The notes under the pieces: model-generated
Seen by the model: only the letters and a program-made list of their open reading frames with translations
What the model was told of the DNA's origin: nothing
The model's database searches: none
Shown: positions 47,011 to 55,751 of the stretch, piece after piece
Layout of the letters: the number at the start of each line of letters is the position of its first letter
Position numbering within the stretch: the stretch's first letter is position 1
Program-made: the position numbers and the translations under genes
Assembly (NCBI RefSeq): GCF_944324995.1
Contig: NZ_CALUYL010000006.1
Coordinates: forward strand, 1-64,000
DNA from: an uncultured Mailhella sp.
Lineage (GTDB): Bacteria; Desulfobacterota; Desulfovibrionia; Desulfovibrionales; Desulfovibrionaceae
Reading direction: 5' to 3'
DNA length: 64,000 nucleotides

Positions 47011-47234
47011 CGGAGCGCTGCGAAGGCGCGGGGCGCTGCGGAAAAATTACGCCGGGCTCAGGCGCGGTGCGGACGCCGACGCGGATCCCCTCTCCCGCCG
47101 GAAAAGGGCCGCCGAAGTCAGGAGGCTATCTTGCCGTCGCAACGAGGCGCGCCCGCCGAAAGAGCTCCGGCAAAGCACAGTCTGCATCGAGCGCGCCGGG
47201 CCGGAAAACATTTTCTTTTACTCTGGCGGAGGTC

Positions 47235-48158
47235 ATGCCCATGTCGGAACAGCTGCAACGGATCAGGCAACTGCAGGAATCGCTGAAGGAAAACATGCTC
47301 CGCTATCTGGAGTCTCCCCAAAATTTTGCCACGGCCGTGGAGGGCTTTCACCTCGTCCGCCGCGAAGACGGCGGCGCGCCGGAACAGTGCTTTGAAAAGC
47401 CCCTCGTCGGACTCGTGGTGCAGGGCACGAAGCATTCGATCATGGCCGGGCAGGAATACGTCTATACGGAGAACCAGACCGTCGTGGCGGGCGTGGACAT
47501 GCCCATTGCGTCCTACGTGGTCAATCCCACGCACGACCATCCGTTTCTCTTCGCCTACCTCTATCTGAACAAAAAAATGCTCTCCTCCCTGGCCCTGGAA
47601 ATGAAGGACGCACTGCCCGAAAGCGACGAAGAAAGCGTCGGCGTTTCCGTGGCCGATGCCGACCTCGACATCATGGAAATGTTTCTTCGGATTATCGAGC
47701 TTCTGGAAAAGCCCGAACAAATTCCCGTCCGCGCGCCCATGATGCTGCGCGAACTGCACTATCTTCTGCTCATCAGTCCGCACGGCCCGCTGCTGCGCCG
47801 TCTGAACACGCCGGGCACGCAGAATCATCAGGTCATGCAGGCCATCAGCTGGATACGGGAAAACTACAAAAATCCGCTGAAGGTGGAATCGCTGGCCAGG
47901 CAGGTGAACATGTCCGCATCCAATCTGCACCGTCACTTCAAGCTGCTCACGGGGCTGAGTCCGCTGCAATATCAGAAGCAGCTTCGCCTGTACGAGGCCC
48001 AGCGCCTCATGCTGATGGAGCACGAACGCGCTTCCAGCGCGGCCCTCAGCGTGGGCTACGAAAGCGTGACGCAGTTCAACAGAGAATACAAACGGGTGTT
48101 CGGCGAGCCGCCGCTGCGCGACATGAATCGCCGCAGGACCATGTCCGGCCTCTCCTGA
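47235..48158 (+). CDS. AraC-family regulator with AraC_N domain (YqhC-like)
   Basis: Transcription activator of 307 residues. An N-terminal AraC_N domain (about 10-190) has FHLVRREDGGAPEQCFEKPLVGLVVQGTK, and the two C-terminal helix-turn-helix motifs lie at about 205-300 (LKVESLARQVNMSASNLHRHFK and ASSAALSVGYESVTQFNREYKRVFG). This domain pair is that of YqhC of E. coli, which responds to electrophiles and turns on an aldo/keto reductase and an alcohol dehydrogenase; exactly such genes lie in the neighbourhood here. The start at 47235 has GGCGGAGG closely upstream; 47241 is an alternative. Confidence 0.92.
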   Translation: MPMSEQLQRIRQLQESLKENMLRYLESPQNFATAVEGFHLVRREDGGAPEQCFEKPLVGLVVQGTKHSIMAGQEYVYTENQTVVAGVDMPIASYVVNPTHDHPFLFAYLYLNKKMLSSLALEMKDALPESDEESVGVSVADADLDIMEMFLRIIELLEKPEQIPVRAPMMLRELHYLLLISPHGPLLRRLNTPGTQNHQVMQAISWIRENYKNPLKVESLARQVNMSASNLHRHFKLLTGLSPLQYQKQLRLYEAQRLMLMEHERASSAALSVGYESVTQFNREYKRVFGEPPLRDMNRRRTMSGLS

Positions 48159-48475
48159 CGAAGGCGCGGCCACGCAGATCGCGTCGGAACCTCAAGCCCC
48201 GACGCCAAAACGACGCGCCCGCCGCGCCGACGACAAAAGCCGCGAGGGCAAGCGGCGCTCGTGATCCAAGGAAGCGTCCGAAATAAAGAACTTGCGCCTG
48301 CTAAGAGACCGCCCTGCGGAAAAAGCGAAGCCCGAAGCAAAAACACGCAACGAACGACGCGCAAAACAAAAGCTCAAACGCTGTTCCTGCAAGCGGGACG
48401 ATACTCAAGGCAAAAGCGCCTCCCCGCGACAAGTCGCGAATTACGAAATCGAAGACTTCTCCCTACCACCACGAC
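48159..48475. other. Intergenic region, nothing recognised
   Basis: About 320 bases between the AraC gene and a shared terminator hairpin. It is A-rich on the plus strand for this genome; no gene, RNA or promoter was recognised. Confidence 0.5.
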
Positions 48476-48502
48476 AAAGGGCGGCCCTGAAAGCCGCCCT
48501 TT
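48476..48502. terminator. Convergent (bidirectional) terminator
   Basis: AAAGGGCGGC and GCCGCCCTTT form a 10-bp stem between the convergent AraC and flavodoxin genes; short T-runs occur at both ends. Confidence 0.6.
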
Positions 48503-48556
48503 CCGTCTGCGCAGTGCTACGCTCTCCGCTCCCCCACAGAACCGGAGAGCCCGCGT

Positions 48557-49201
48557 TTATCCGGCCGTCTTGAAGCCCAGACCGTTCAGCCATTCGTTCA
48601 CGTCGTCGGCCGCGCCGGACACGCGGGAGCCGCGCACCTCGAAGCCCTCAAGCATGCGGGCCTGCGGGCACAGCGTTTTGAGATCTCTCTCGCTGCGTCC
48701 GAAGCGGCTGCCCTCGTGGGTGCAGAACGGAATGACGGTCCGATTGCCGAGATCGTACTTTTCAAGCAGCGTGAAGAACGGCATGGGCAGCGTGCCCCAC
48801 CAGTTCGGATAGCCGATGAACACCGTGTCGTAGCCGTCCAGCGAAGGCAGTTCCGTGGCAATGGCCGGACGGGCGTTCGCCTCCTGCTCCTTCTTCGCCT
48901 CGTCCACCACGGTATCATAGTCTTCGGAATAGGGCTTCACGGTTTTCAGTTCCACCATGTCGCCGCCCACGTGCTCGTGAATGAATCCCGCAAGACGACG
49001 CGTGTTGCCGCTATGAGAAAAATACACGATCAGCACCTTGCCTCCCGCTTCCGCGGCCAGGGCCCGCGTGGAAAACAGCGCGGGCGCGGCCAGCGCAGCG
49101 GCCCCCAGCGCAAGAGTCTTCAGAAAAACGCGTCTCGATGCGACGCCGACCTCAAGAGAACACATGTCTGCCGACACGCGGCGATCATCAGAGTTGCTCA
49201 C
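48557..49201 (-). CDS. Tat-exported flavodoxin
   Basis: Flavodoxin of 214 residues with a twin-arginine signal ASRRVFLKTL at 21-30 and cleavage near TRALA. The mature part has the FMN phosphate loop VYFSHSGNTRRLA, the second loop IGYPNWWGTLPMPFF with Trp for isoalloxazine stacking, and FCTHEGSRFGRS. The start is GTG with AGGAGACG upstream. It is the last of a minus-strand series alcohol dehydrogenase - aldo/keto reductase - carboxymuconolactone decarboxylase - flavodoxin. Short-chain flavodoxins are normally cytosolic; the signal is clear, so this one is meant to work outside the cytosol. Confidence 0.9.
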   Translation of the reverse strand: MSNSDDRRVSADMCSLEVGVASRRVFLKTLALGAAALAAPALFSTRALAAEAGGKVLIVYFSHSGNTRRLAGFIHEHVGGDMVELKTVKPYSEDYDTVVDEAKKEQEANARPAIATELPSLDGYDTVFIGYPNWWGTLPMPFFTLLEKYDLGNRTVIPFCTHEGSRFGRSERDLKTLCPQARMLEGFEVRGSRVSGAADDVNEWLNGLGFKTAG

Positions 49202-49320
49202 AATCGTCTCCTGTTCATGACGCCGGGCTCTCGCCCGGCGGAAAAAATGTGCAGACCAAGACCACCCCGCTCAACTGCGGGATCCTCAGTCAGGCGAAAA
49301 ACGCCTTTTGTCGGAAAAAG

Positions 49321-50172
49321 CTACTTGCCCGCGGCCGGAGCCACGGCGTTCACGCAGGCCAGCGCGTTCAGCGTGCGCGGAAATCCCATGTAGGGCAGGC
49401 TCTGCGCGAGCGCGTCGATCAGATTCTCGCGGGTGTTGCCCACGGCAATGTTGCCCTGCACATGGGAACGCACCTGGGAATCGCATCCGCCGAAGGCGCT
49501 GATGATGGAAAAGGTGAGAAGTTCGCGGGTCTTCAAATCCAGCCCCTTGCGGGTGTAGATGTCGCCGAAGCAGAAGGCGGAAAGATAGTTCTGCACCACG
49601 GCCTTCTGATCCTCGGTGGCGGCCTCGTGCATTTTGTCGATGCCCTCGCCGAAAATGGACTTCTGCACCGCCAGACCGTCGGCGTAGCGGGTCTGCTCCG
49701 TCACGGTGCTCTGCTTTTCCAGAGGCAGGGCGATCTTATGTTCCGCAAACACTTCGTTCATCAGCTTCACGGCCGCTTCCGTGCGGGGAAAGCCGATGTA
49801 GGGCGCACACTGATACAGCGCTTCCCGAATTTCCACGGGCGCTGCGCCCACGCGCAGCGCGGCGTTCACCTGCGTCTTGAAGTCGTCCAGCGTCTGACCG
49901 GCGGTCAGCACCACCAGCGTGACCAGCATGCGCTGCTTGTCGCTCAGCGTGCCGTGATCCATGATCTCGCCGTAGAGGAGCCTGTCGCGCATGGCGGCAA
50001 GATCGGGATCCGTGGCCGCCAGAGACGACGTTGTGCTTCCGAGAAACTTCTGCATGTTCCGCGCCGTCGCATCCACGCGTCCTGAGCTCTGGTCCGGCGC
50101 GGCAAGGGCCACGGAGGAAGACAGCATCAGGCCCGCAACAATCATCGCACCCAGAGAAACGGCTTTCTTCAT
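49321..50172 (-). CDS. Exported protein with two carboxymuconolactone decarboxylase-like domains
   Basis: Sec-exported protein of 283 residues; the signal is cut at ALA-APD near residue 24. Two AhpD-like helical domains follow (about 40-140 and 170-275), with the repeated motif (N/H)...AxxVGxTxxEIxEAL...PYxGFP, seen as REALYQCAPYIGFPR and IDALAQSLPYMGFPR. The redox CxxC of AhpD is not present; single Cys residues at QCAPY and FGGCDSQVRSH could still matter. Family members act as decarboxylases, peroxidases or isomerases. A role in aromatic or electrophile breakdown is suggested by context but not shown. Confidence 0.88.
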   Translation of the reverse strand: MKKAVSLGAMIVAGLMLSSSVALAAPDQSSGRVDATARNMQKFLGSTTSSLAATDPDLAAMRDRLLYGEIMDHGTLSDKQRMLVTLVVLTAGQTLDDFKTQVNAALRVGAAPVEIREALYQCAPYIGFPRTEAAVKLMNEVFAEHKIALPLEKQSTVTEQTRYADGLAVQKSIFGEGIDKMHEAATEDQKAVVQNYLSAFCFGDIYTRKGLDLKTRELLTFSIISAFGGCDSQVRSHVQGNIAVGNTRENLIDALAQSLPYMGFPRTLNALACVNAVAPAAGK

Positions 50173-50401
50173 AAAAACTCCCTTGCCCGGCAACTATGAG
50201 CCGCGGCGTCTTTTTGTTGTTTGTGCCTCAATCATATCAGGCCATGCCCAGGCCGCCAGATACATTCCTCTTGAGTTCTTGCCCGATTCTGCCCGAGGCG
50301 GCGTGAACGGAACGCATCCCTGCCGCCCCCGCACAGGAAGAGCGCTCTCCTGCCCCGCTCCGCGCATGCTCGCCCCCGGCGCCGACGAACGCTCCGTCCG
50401 G

Positions 50402-51400
<999 letters not shown>

Positions 51401-51422
51401 GTCACACCTCCCCGGCGTCCCG

Positions 51423-52472
51423 CTACGGGCGGATCACCGTTTTCAGCACGCGTCCCTCGGCAGACACCTGCATTTCCAGCGCATGCTGAAGTTCTTCCAG
51501 CGGCAGAACGTCGGTGACGTACTTTTCAGGATCAATAATGCCGCGGGCAATGAGATCAATGGTTTCCTCAAATTCCCGGCGCGTGCAGGACACGCTGCCG
51601 GTGAGCCTCACTTCATGCAGCACTGCCCGGTTCAGCTCGAAAGGCACCGTGGGCGAGACGGAATTGCCTATCATGACCACCTCGCCGCCGGGCTTCACGC
51701 CGTCCAGACAGGCCGCCAGCGAGTCGCCGGAACCCACGGCCTCAAAAACCACGTCGAAGCCGCCCTCGGAAAGCTCCAGCATTCTTTCGGCCCTGTCCGG
51801 CGCGTTGCCGTACACGTAGGCGTCGAAATCGCCGATTTCGCGCGCCTTGCCCGTCTGCCGATCGTCGATGCGGGACATGACGAGCAGCGAGGCTCCGGCC
51901 TTCTTCGCCAGACCGCCGATGAGCTGGGCAATGATGCCGCTGCCCACGACAAGCACCTTGTCGTGCAGCTTGAGCCCCGAACGACGCACCGCGTGATAGG
52001 CCACCATGAGCGGATCAATGAGGCCTGCGGCCACGTCCGACACCGTATCGGGCAGCCGATAGGCGTTCATGGCCTTGCCGACGAAGTATTCCGCATAGCC
52101 GCCGTTGCACACGAAGCCGATGTAGTTCGTGCCGTTCACGGCGCGGCAGAGCTGTTCCCGGCCCGAGCGGCACATGTCGCATTCGCCGCAGTAAAGGTTG
52201 GCCCAGAACGTGACGCGCTCGCCTGCGCGAAAATCGCTGTCGCCGGGATCGGTCACCGTGCCGCAGAATTCGTGCCCCATGATGAAGTGTTCCGGCGGCT
52301 GACTGCTCCAGCCCTTGCCTGCCTTCCACATGTGAATGTCGCTGCCGCACACGCCGCAGGCGCGCACGCGAATGCGCAGCATGCCCGGAGCCATGTCCGG
52401 GACGGGCACGTCCATGATCCGCACCTCGCCGGGACCGACGAGCACGCCGGCCTTCATGGTGTTCTCTGCCAT
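51423..52472 (-). CDS. Zinc-dependent medium-chain alcohol/polyol dehydrogenase
   Basis: Cytosolic NAD(P)-dependent enzyme of 349 residues in the sorbitol/threonine dehydrogenase branch. The catalytic zinc is held by Cys42 in GVCGSDIH and by His67-Glu68 in MGHEF; the structural zinc by Cys95, Cys98, Cys101 and Cys109 (YCGECDMCRSGREQLC). The Rossmann domain has VLVVGSGIIAQLIGGLA. The substrate cannot be told. It is the first gene of the minus-strand part of the redox island and has a dyad resembling a Fur box just upstream of its ribosome site. Confidence 0.94.
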   Translation of the reverse strand: MAENTMKAGVLVGPGEVRIMDVPVPDMAPGMLRIRVRACGVCGSDIHMWKAGKGWSSQPPEHFIMGHEFCGTVTDPGDSDFRAGERVTFWANLYCGECDMCRSGREQLCRAVNGTNYIGFVCNGGYAEYFVGKAMNAYRLPDTVSDVAAGLIDPLMVAYHAVRRSGLKLHDKVLVVGSGIIAQLIGGLAKKAGASLLVMSRIDDRQTGKAREIGDFDAYVYGNAPDRAERMLELSEGGFDVVFEAVGSGDSLAACLDGVKPGGEVVMIGNSVSPTVPFELNRAVLHEVRLTGSVSCTRREFEETIDLIARGIIDPEKYVTDVLPLEELQHALEMQVSAEGRVLKTVIRP

Positions 52473-52494
52473 AAAAAATTCTCCTTTGTTTACG

Positions 52495-52507
52495 AATGAG
52501 TCTCATT
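52495..52507. promoter_or_regulatory. Fur-box-like inverted repeat upstream of the alcohol dehydrogenase gene
   Basis: AATGAG-T-CTCATT, a perfect 6-1-6 dyad 22 bases before the start codon. It resembles the core of the E. coli Fur box (AATGAGAATCATT), which would link the operon to iron or redox state; this is inference. Confidence 0.4.
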
Positions 52508-52691
52508 AACGAACGTTGCCTTGCCCGGCGCGACCGCGATCTGCTTCGCGCGGCGCAGACAACGCGCGCAGGGCTCCGCCGCCTCCCCCTGCCGTGTTCA
52601 GAGGCGGATAAGCAGGACGCATTGCGCCTCGGTACGCACAGGGCCGAGCATGCCGTTCGCTCAAAAACGCCGCGGCATGCAGGCTGCGACA

Positions 52692-52732
52692 CAAGAAAAA
52701 CACCCCGCCCCGGGACTTGCCGCAGGACGGGG
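52692..52732 (-). terminator. Terminator after the cupin gene
   Basis: On the minus strand CCCCG-T-CC pairs with GGGGCGGGG and is followed by TGTTTTTC, about 30 bases past the cupin stop codon. Confidence 0.55.
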
Positions 52733-52762
52733 ATGACCGCTCAATACTGCGGAATCAAACAA

Positions 52763-53254
52763 TTACCTGGCGTTGTACTGTTCGTCGGTGACCTTTTCCA
52801 TCCAGACCACGACCTTGCCCGGCTCCTTTTCCTCGCAGATGGAGATATGAGTCATGGCGCTGTTCGGCGCCGCGCCGTGCCAGTGCTTGACATTGACGGG
52901 ACAAATGACCACGTCGCCCGCACGGATGACCTGAATGGGCTTGCCCCACTCCTGCGTGAGGCCCACGCCGGACGTGACGAGGAGCGCCTGCCCTACCGGA
53001 TGAATATGCCAGTTGGAACGCGCGCCCGGCTCAAAGGTGACCACGCCCACGCTGGAGCGCATGTCGTTGTTGGCGGGATAGAGCTGTTCAACGCGCACGC
53101 TGCCGGTGAAAAACTGATCCGACCCCTTGGCGGTCGGGAACTCGCCGTTGCGCAGAATGGTCTGCGACTTGCCGATTTCGGCGGCGTCGCCCTGCCCGGG
53201 CAGAGCACAGAGGGCGGCAAGAGTCAGAGCCATGGACAGGATCAACTTGTTCAT
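52763..53254 (-). CDS. Exported cupin-domain protein
   Basis: Small single-domain cupin of 163 residues with a Sec signal peptide to about residue 25. The mature part contains the first cupin motif with HIHPVGQALLV and the second with VICPVNVKHWHGA, giving the usual His/His/His metal site. Such proteins are often found next to carboxymuconolactone decarboxylase and aldo/keto reductase genes. It starts at 53254 with a GGAGG site and lies just upstream of the alcohol dehydrogenase gene, but with its own terminator. Its job may be isomerisation or dioxygenation of a small aromatic in the periplasm. Confidence 0.9.
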   Translation of the reverse strand: MNKLILSMALTLAALCALPGQGDAAEIGKSQTILRNGEFPTAKGSDQFFTGSVRVEQLYPANNDMRSSVGVVTFEPGARSNWHIHPVGQALLVTSGVGLTQEWGKPIQVIRAGDVVICPVNVKHWHGAAPNSAMTHISICEEKEPGKVVVWMEKVTDEQYNAR

Positions 53255-53579
53255 AGAGACATCCTCCGGTTTTTCGATGAGCATGAAGGCATGGTACCGG
53301 GAGGCGCAGCGCTCAGCCAGCTACGATACTCTCTATTTTTTGCCTGATCGTTGCAGAAACAACAGGCCGCCCGATGCATCTGCCCGAAGATGCCGCATTC
53401 GCGTTGCCCGTAACAAAACAATCTGCGAGAAACAGGCAAGAAGATGCGAGAATTGCAGCTGTTCGCCGTCGCGCCCTCCCGTTATGCATAAATAAGAAGC
53501 GGATCTCTTTCCGCCGACGCTTCTCCCCGGCTGCTTTCAACCGGAGCGCATCCGGCGGAACATGCATCCGGGAGGAACC
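53255..53579. other. Divergent regulatory region between the cupin and flavodoxin genes
   Basis: 325 bases without a gene. Contains a 10-bp palindrome TTATGCATAA at 53482-53491 within an A/T-rich pocket about 90 bases before the flavodoxin start. Good -35/-10 pairs were not found by eye. Confidence 0.5.
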
Positions 53580-54182
53580 ATGCATTATCCAAAACCCCTT
53601 ACGTCCCCTCTCTTCGTTCTTCTGGCGTTCTTTTTCGTCTTCTGCGGCACGGCGTCGGCCGCGCCTCAAAGCAGTTCTTCAAAGCACGCAGACTCTCCGT
53701 GCATGCTCATCGCCTACTTTTCCCTCTCAGGAAACACCCGTCTCATCGCCCGCGACATTCAGCGCATGACCGGCGGAGAACTCTTTGAAATACGTCCCGT
53801 GCGCCGCTACGGCCCCGACTTCGACACCGCCGTGGAGCAGGCCAGACAGGAACTCAGGGAACAGGCGAGGCCGAAGCTAAAGGAAACCATCTCCGACATG
53901 AGTCGTTACGACGTCGTCTTCGTGGGCTTTCCCAACTGGGTGGGAACCATGCCCATGCCGGTCTTCAGCTTTCTGGAACAGCACGATTTCAGGGAAAAAA
54001 CCATCGTGCCCTTCTGCACGCACGGCACCAGCGGCCCGGCCAACACCATAAACGATCTCAAGGCCCTTCCCCTGCATGCCACTGTCCGCGACGCGCTTTC
54101 CGTCTATCGAAACGACGTGCGCGACGCCGAAGGCAGAGTGCGCGCATGGCTGAAGGATCTCGGATATCTGAAGGAAGACTGA
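53580..54182 (+). CDS. Sec-exported flavodoxin
   Basis: Flavodoxin of 200 residues. A signal peptide (LFVLLAFFFVFCGTASA) is followed by the FMN loop IAYFSLSGNTRLIA, VGFPNWVGTMPMPVF and FCTHGTSGP, closely similar to the Tat-exported flavodoxin on the other strand, so they are paralogues. The ATG at 53580 has GGGAGGAACC upstream; an in-frame ATG six codons earlier is weaker. It is followed 69 bases later by a second flavodoxin. Because Sec export delivers unfolded protein, FMN would have to be acquired in the periplasm, for example from exported flavin. Confidence 0.9.
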   Translation: MHYPKPLTSPLFVLLAFFFVFCGTASAAPQSSSSKHADSPCMLIAYFSLSGNTRLIARDIQRMTGGELFEIRPVRRYGPDFDTAVEQARQELREQARPKLKETISDMSRYDVVFVGFPNWVGTMPMPVFSFLEQHDFREKTIVPFCTHGTSGPANTINDLKALPLHATVRDALSVYRNDVRDAEGRVRAWLKDLGYLKED

Positions 54183-54251
54183 TCCGCCCCTTGCCACCTT
54201 TTCCCGCACGCAAAAGAGTCCATCATCTCCAACATTCAAGGAGCACGCTGC

Positions 54252-55196
54252 ATGAAGGACATACTCGTCACGCTGCTTGGAGCCCTGCTCACCTTTACTC
54301 TCGCCTCGCCCTGTTCCGGCGCTCCCGCCTCGACAGACTCCGGCCGAAGCCTCATTCTCTTCTATTCGCTCTCGGGAAACACCCGTCTGACGGCCGAAGC
54401 CCTGAGCCGTCTCACCGGCGCGCCCCTGGCGGAAATAAAAACCGTCGAACCCTATCCCGACGACTTTCACGCCGTGGTGGAACAGGCAAGGCAGGAGCGA
54501 AGCACCGGCTATCTTCCTCCCCTTCTGCCCCTTCAGGCAAATCTGAACGACTACGACACCATCTATCTCGGCTTTCCCATCTGGAGCAATTCCATTCCGC
54601 AGCCCATGGCAACCTTCCTTTCCGAACATCCTCTCGAAGGAAAAACCATCCTTCCCTTCTGCACGCACGACGGGTACGGCCCGGGACGCAGCGCCCGCGT
54701 GGTGGAGGAATACTGTCCGAAGGCGCGAGTGCTCCCCATATTCGACATGCTCGGCTCCGAAGCCAGAGACGCGGAACCAAAACTCGCGTCATGGCTGCAG
54801 GAGCTCGGCGTGGCCGCTTCCTCCGCGTGGAACATCGTCATCCGCATCAACGACGTCGAACTTTCCGCCGTGCTCGACAACAGTCCCGTCGCCGGGGAAT
54901 TCCTGCGCCGACTGCCGCTTTCGATACCCATGGTGCAGTACGGCGGCCGTGAATACTACGGCGGCCTCGACCGGGAAATCCCCACGACGGAAGAAGGAAG
55001 ACTGCGCTTTGACGACGGCGACATCACCTACTGCCCGCAGAACAACAGCGTGGCCCTCTTCTACGCCCAGACCTCGCGGCCGAATCTTACCATGAAGGTC
55101 ATTCCCATGGGCCGCGTGACTTCCGACCTTGCCCCGCTGCACGAACTGCCCTCGTCCGTCATCGCGCACTTTTCCCTGCAAAGCGCTCAGCCCTGA
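54252..55196 (+). CDS. Sec-exported flavodoxin fused to a cyclophilin-like domain
   Basis: Two-domain protein of 314 residues with a signal peptide to about residue 23 (SPCSGA). The flavodoxin domain (30-190) has LFYSLSGNTRLTA, LGFPIWSNSIPQP and FCTHDGYGPGRSA. The C-terminal domain (195-312) has IRINDVELSAVLDNSPVAGEFLRRLP and YCPQNNSVALFYAQ, which fit the bacterial cyclophilin-like fold family found fused to flavodoxins. The role of that domain is unknown; it lacks obvious prolyl isomerase residues. It follows the preceding flavodoxin gene in the same direction, and a strong terminator follows. Confidence 0.88.
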   Translation: MKDILVTLLGALLTFTLASPCSGAPASTDSGRSLILFYSLSGNTRLTAEALSRLTGAPLAEIKTVEPYPDDFHAVVEQARQERSTGYLPPLLPLQANLNDYDTIYLGFPIWSNSIPQPMATFLSEHPLEGKTILPFCTHDGYGPGRSARVVEEYCPKARVLPIFDMLGSEARDAEPKLASWLQELGVAASSAWNIVIRINDVELSAVLDNSPVAGEFLRRLPLSIPMVQYGGREYYGGLDREIPTTEEGRLRFDDGDITYCPQNNSVALFYAQTSRPNLTMKVIPMGRVTSDLAPLHELPSSVIAHFSLQSAQP

Positions 55197-55219
55197 TGCG
55201 CGCCGCCTGTTTTAACCCA

Positions 55220-55261
55220 AAAACGCCGTCCGGAATTTTTTCTGTTCCGAACGGCGTTTTT
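55220..55261 (+). terminator. Terminator after the flavodoxin-cyclophilin gene
   Basis: AAAACGCCGT and ACGGCGTTTT pair, with an inner CGGAA/TTCCG stem, then TCTCTCC. It starts 24 bases past the stop codon. Confidence 0.75.
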
Positions 55262-55296
55262 CTCTCCGTAAAGAGCGCTGCCTGCTCGCAGACGCA

Positions 55297-55330
55297 AAAG
55301 AGGCGGAACACTCACGCGTTCCGCCTCTTT
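55297..55330 (-). terminator. Terminator after the DsrE-like gene
   Basis: On the minus strand a 12-bp stem AAGAGGCGGAAC / GTTCCGCCTCTT is followed by TTTTGCG, about 57 bases past the DsrE stop codon; it converges with the preceding terminator. Confidence 0.75.
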
Positions 55331-55386
55331 GTTCCGCGCGCAAAGACTCTCTTCAGAATCTCTGCGCGCCGTTGTCTGCCAAAAAA

Positions 55387-55734
55387 CTACGGACGCAGCA
55401 GGGCAAAGCCCTCGCGCTGCAGCTTCACGATTTCCACCACGCCAGCAGGCACGACTTCGCAGCCTTCCCACAAGTCTTCGCGGGCCACGCTGAACGACTT
55501 CAGCGCGTTGTTGCACAGCCTGATGGAAAGACCTTCGGCCATGAGCTTCGCGCCGCGTTCGGCAAGAGATGCGTTGGCGCGGGTAAAGAGCTGCACCGCC
55601 GGTCCGTTGGCCACCATGACCACACGGAAGTCTTCGCCGGGCAGCGCGGCCTTGTAGTTGGCCACGTTGTTGAAGGCCAGATTGAGACGGGCGGGATCGT
55701 TGTCGTCCACATGGATGACGAGGTCGTAGTACAT
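55387..55734 (-). CDS. DsrE-fold protein
   Basis: Small cytosolic protein of 115 residues with the DsrE/YchN alpha-beta fold: YDLVIHVDDNDPARLNLAFNNVANY at the start and FRVVMVANGPAVQLF and EGLSIRLCNNALKSF in the core. The single conserved-looking Cys in RLCNNAL matches the position of the sulfur-carrying cysteine in sulfurtransferases of this fold. Many such proteins are found in sulfur-metabolising bacteria. It follows htpG by 17 bases in the same direction with a good AAGGAGAG site, so the two are co-transcribed. Confidence 0.85.
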   Translation of the reverse strand: MYYDLVIHVDDNDPARLNLAFNNVANYKAALPGEDFRVVMVANGPAVQLFTRANASLAERGAKLMAEGLSIRLCNNALKSFSVAREDLWEGCEVVPAGVVEIVKLQREGFALLRP

Positions 55735-55751
55735 GGGCGCTCTCCTTGCGT

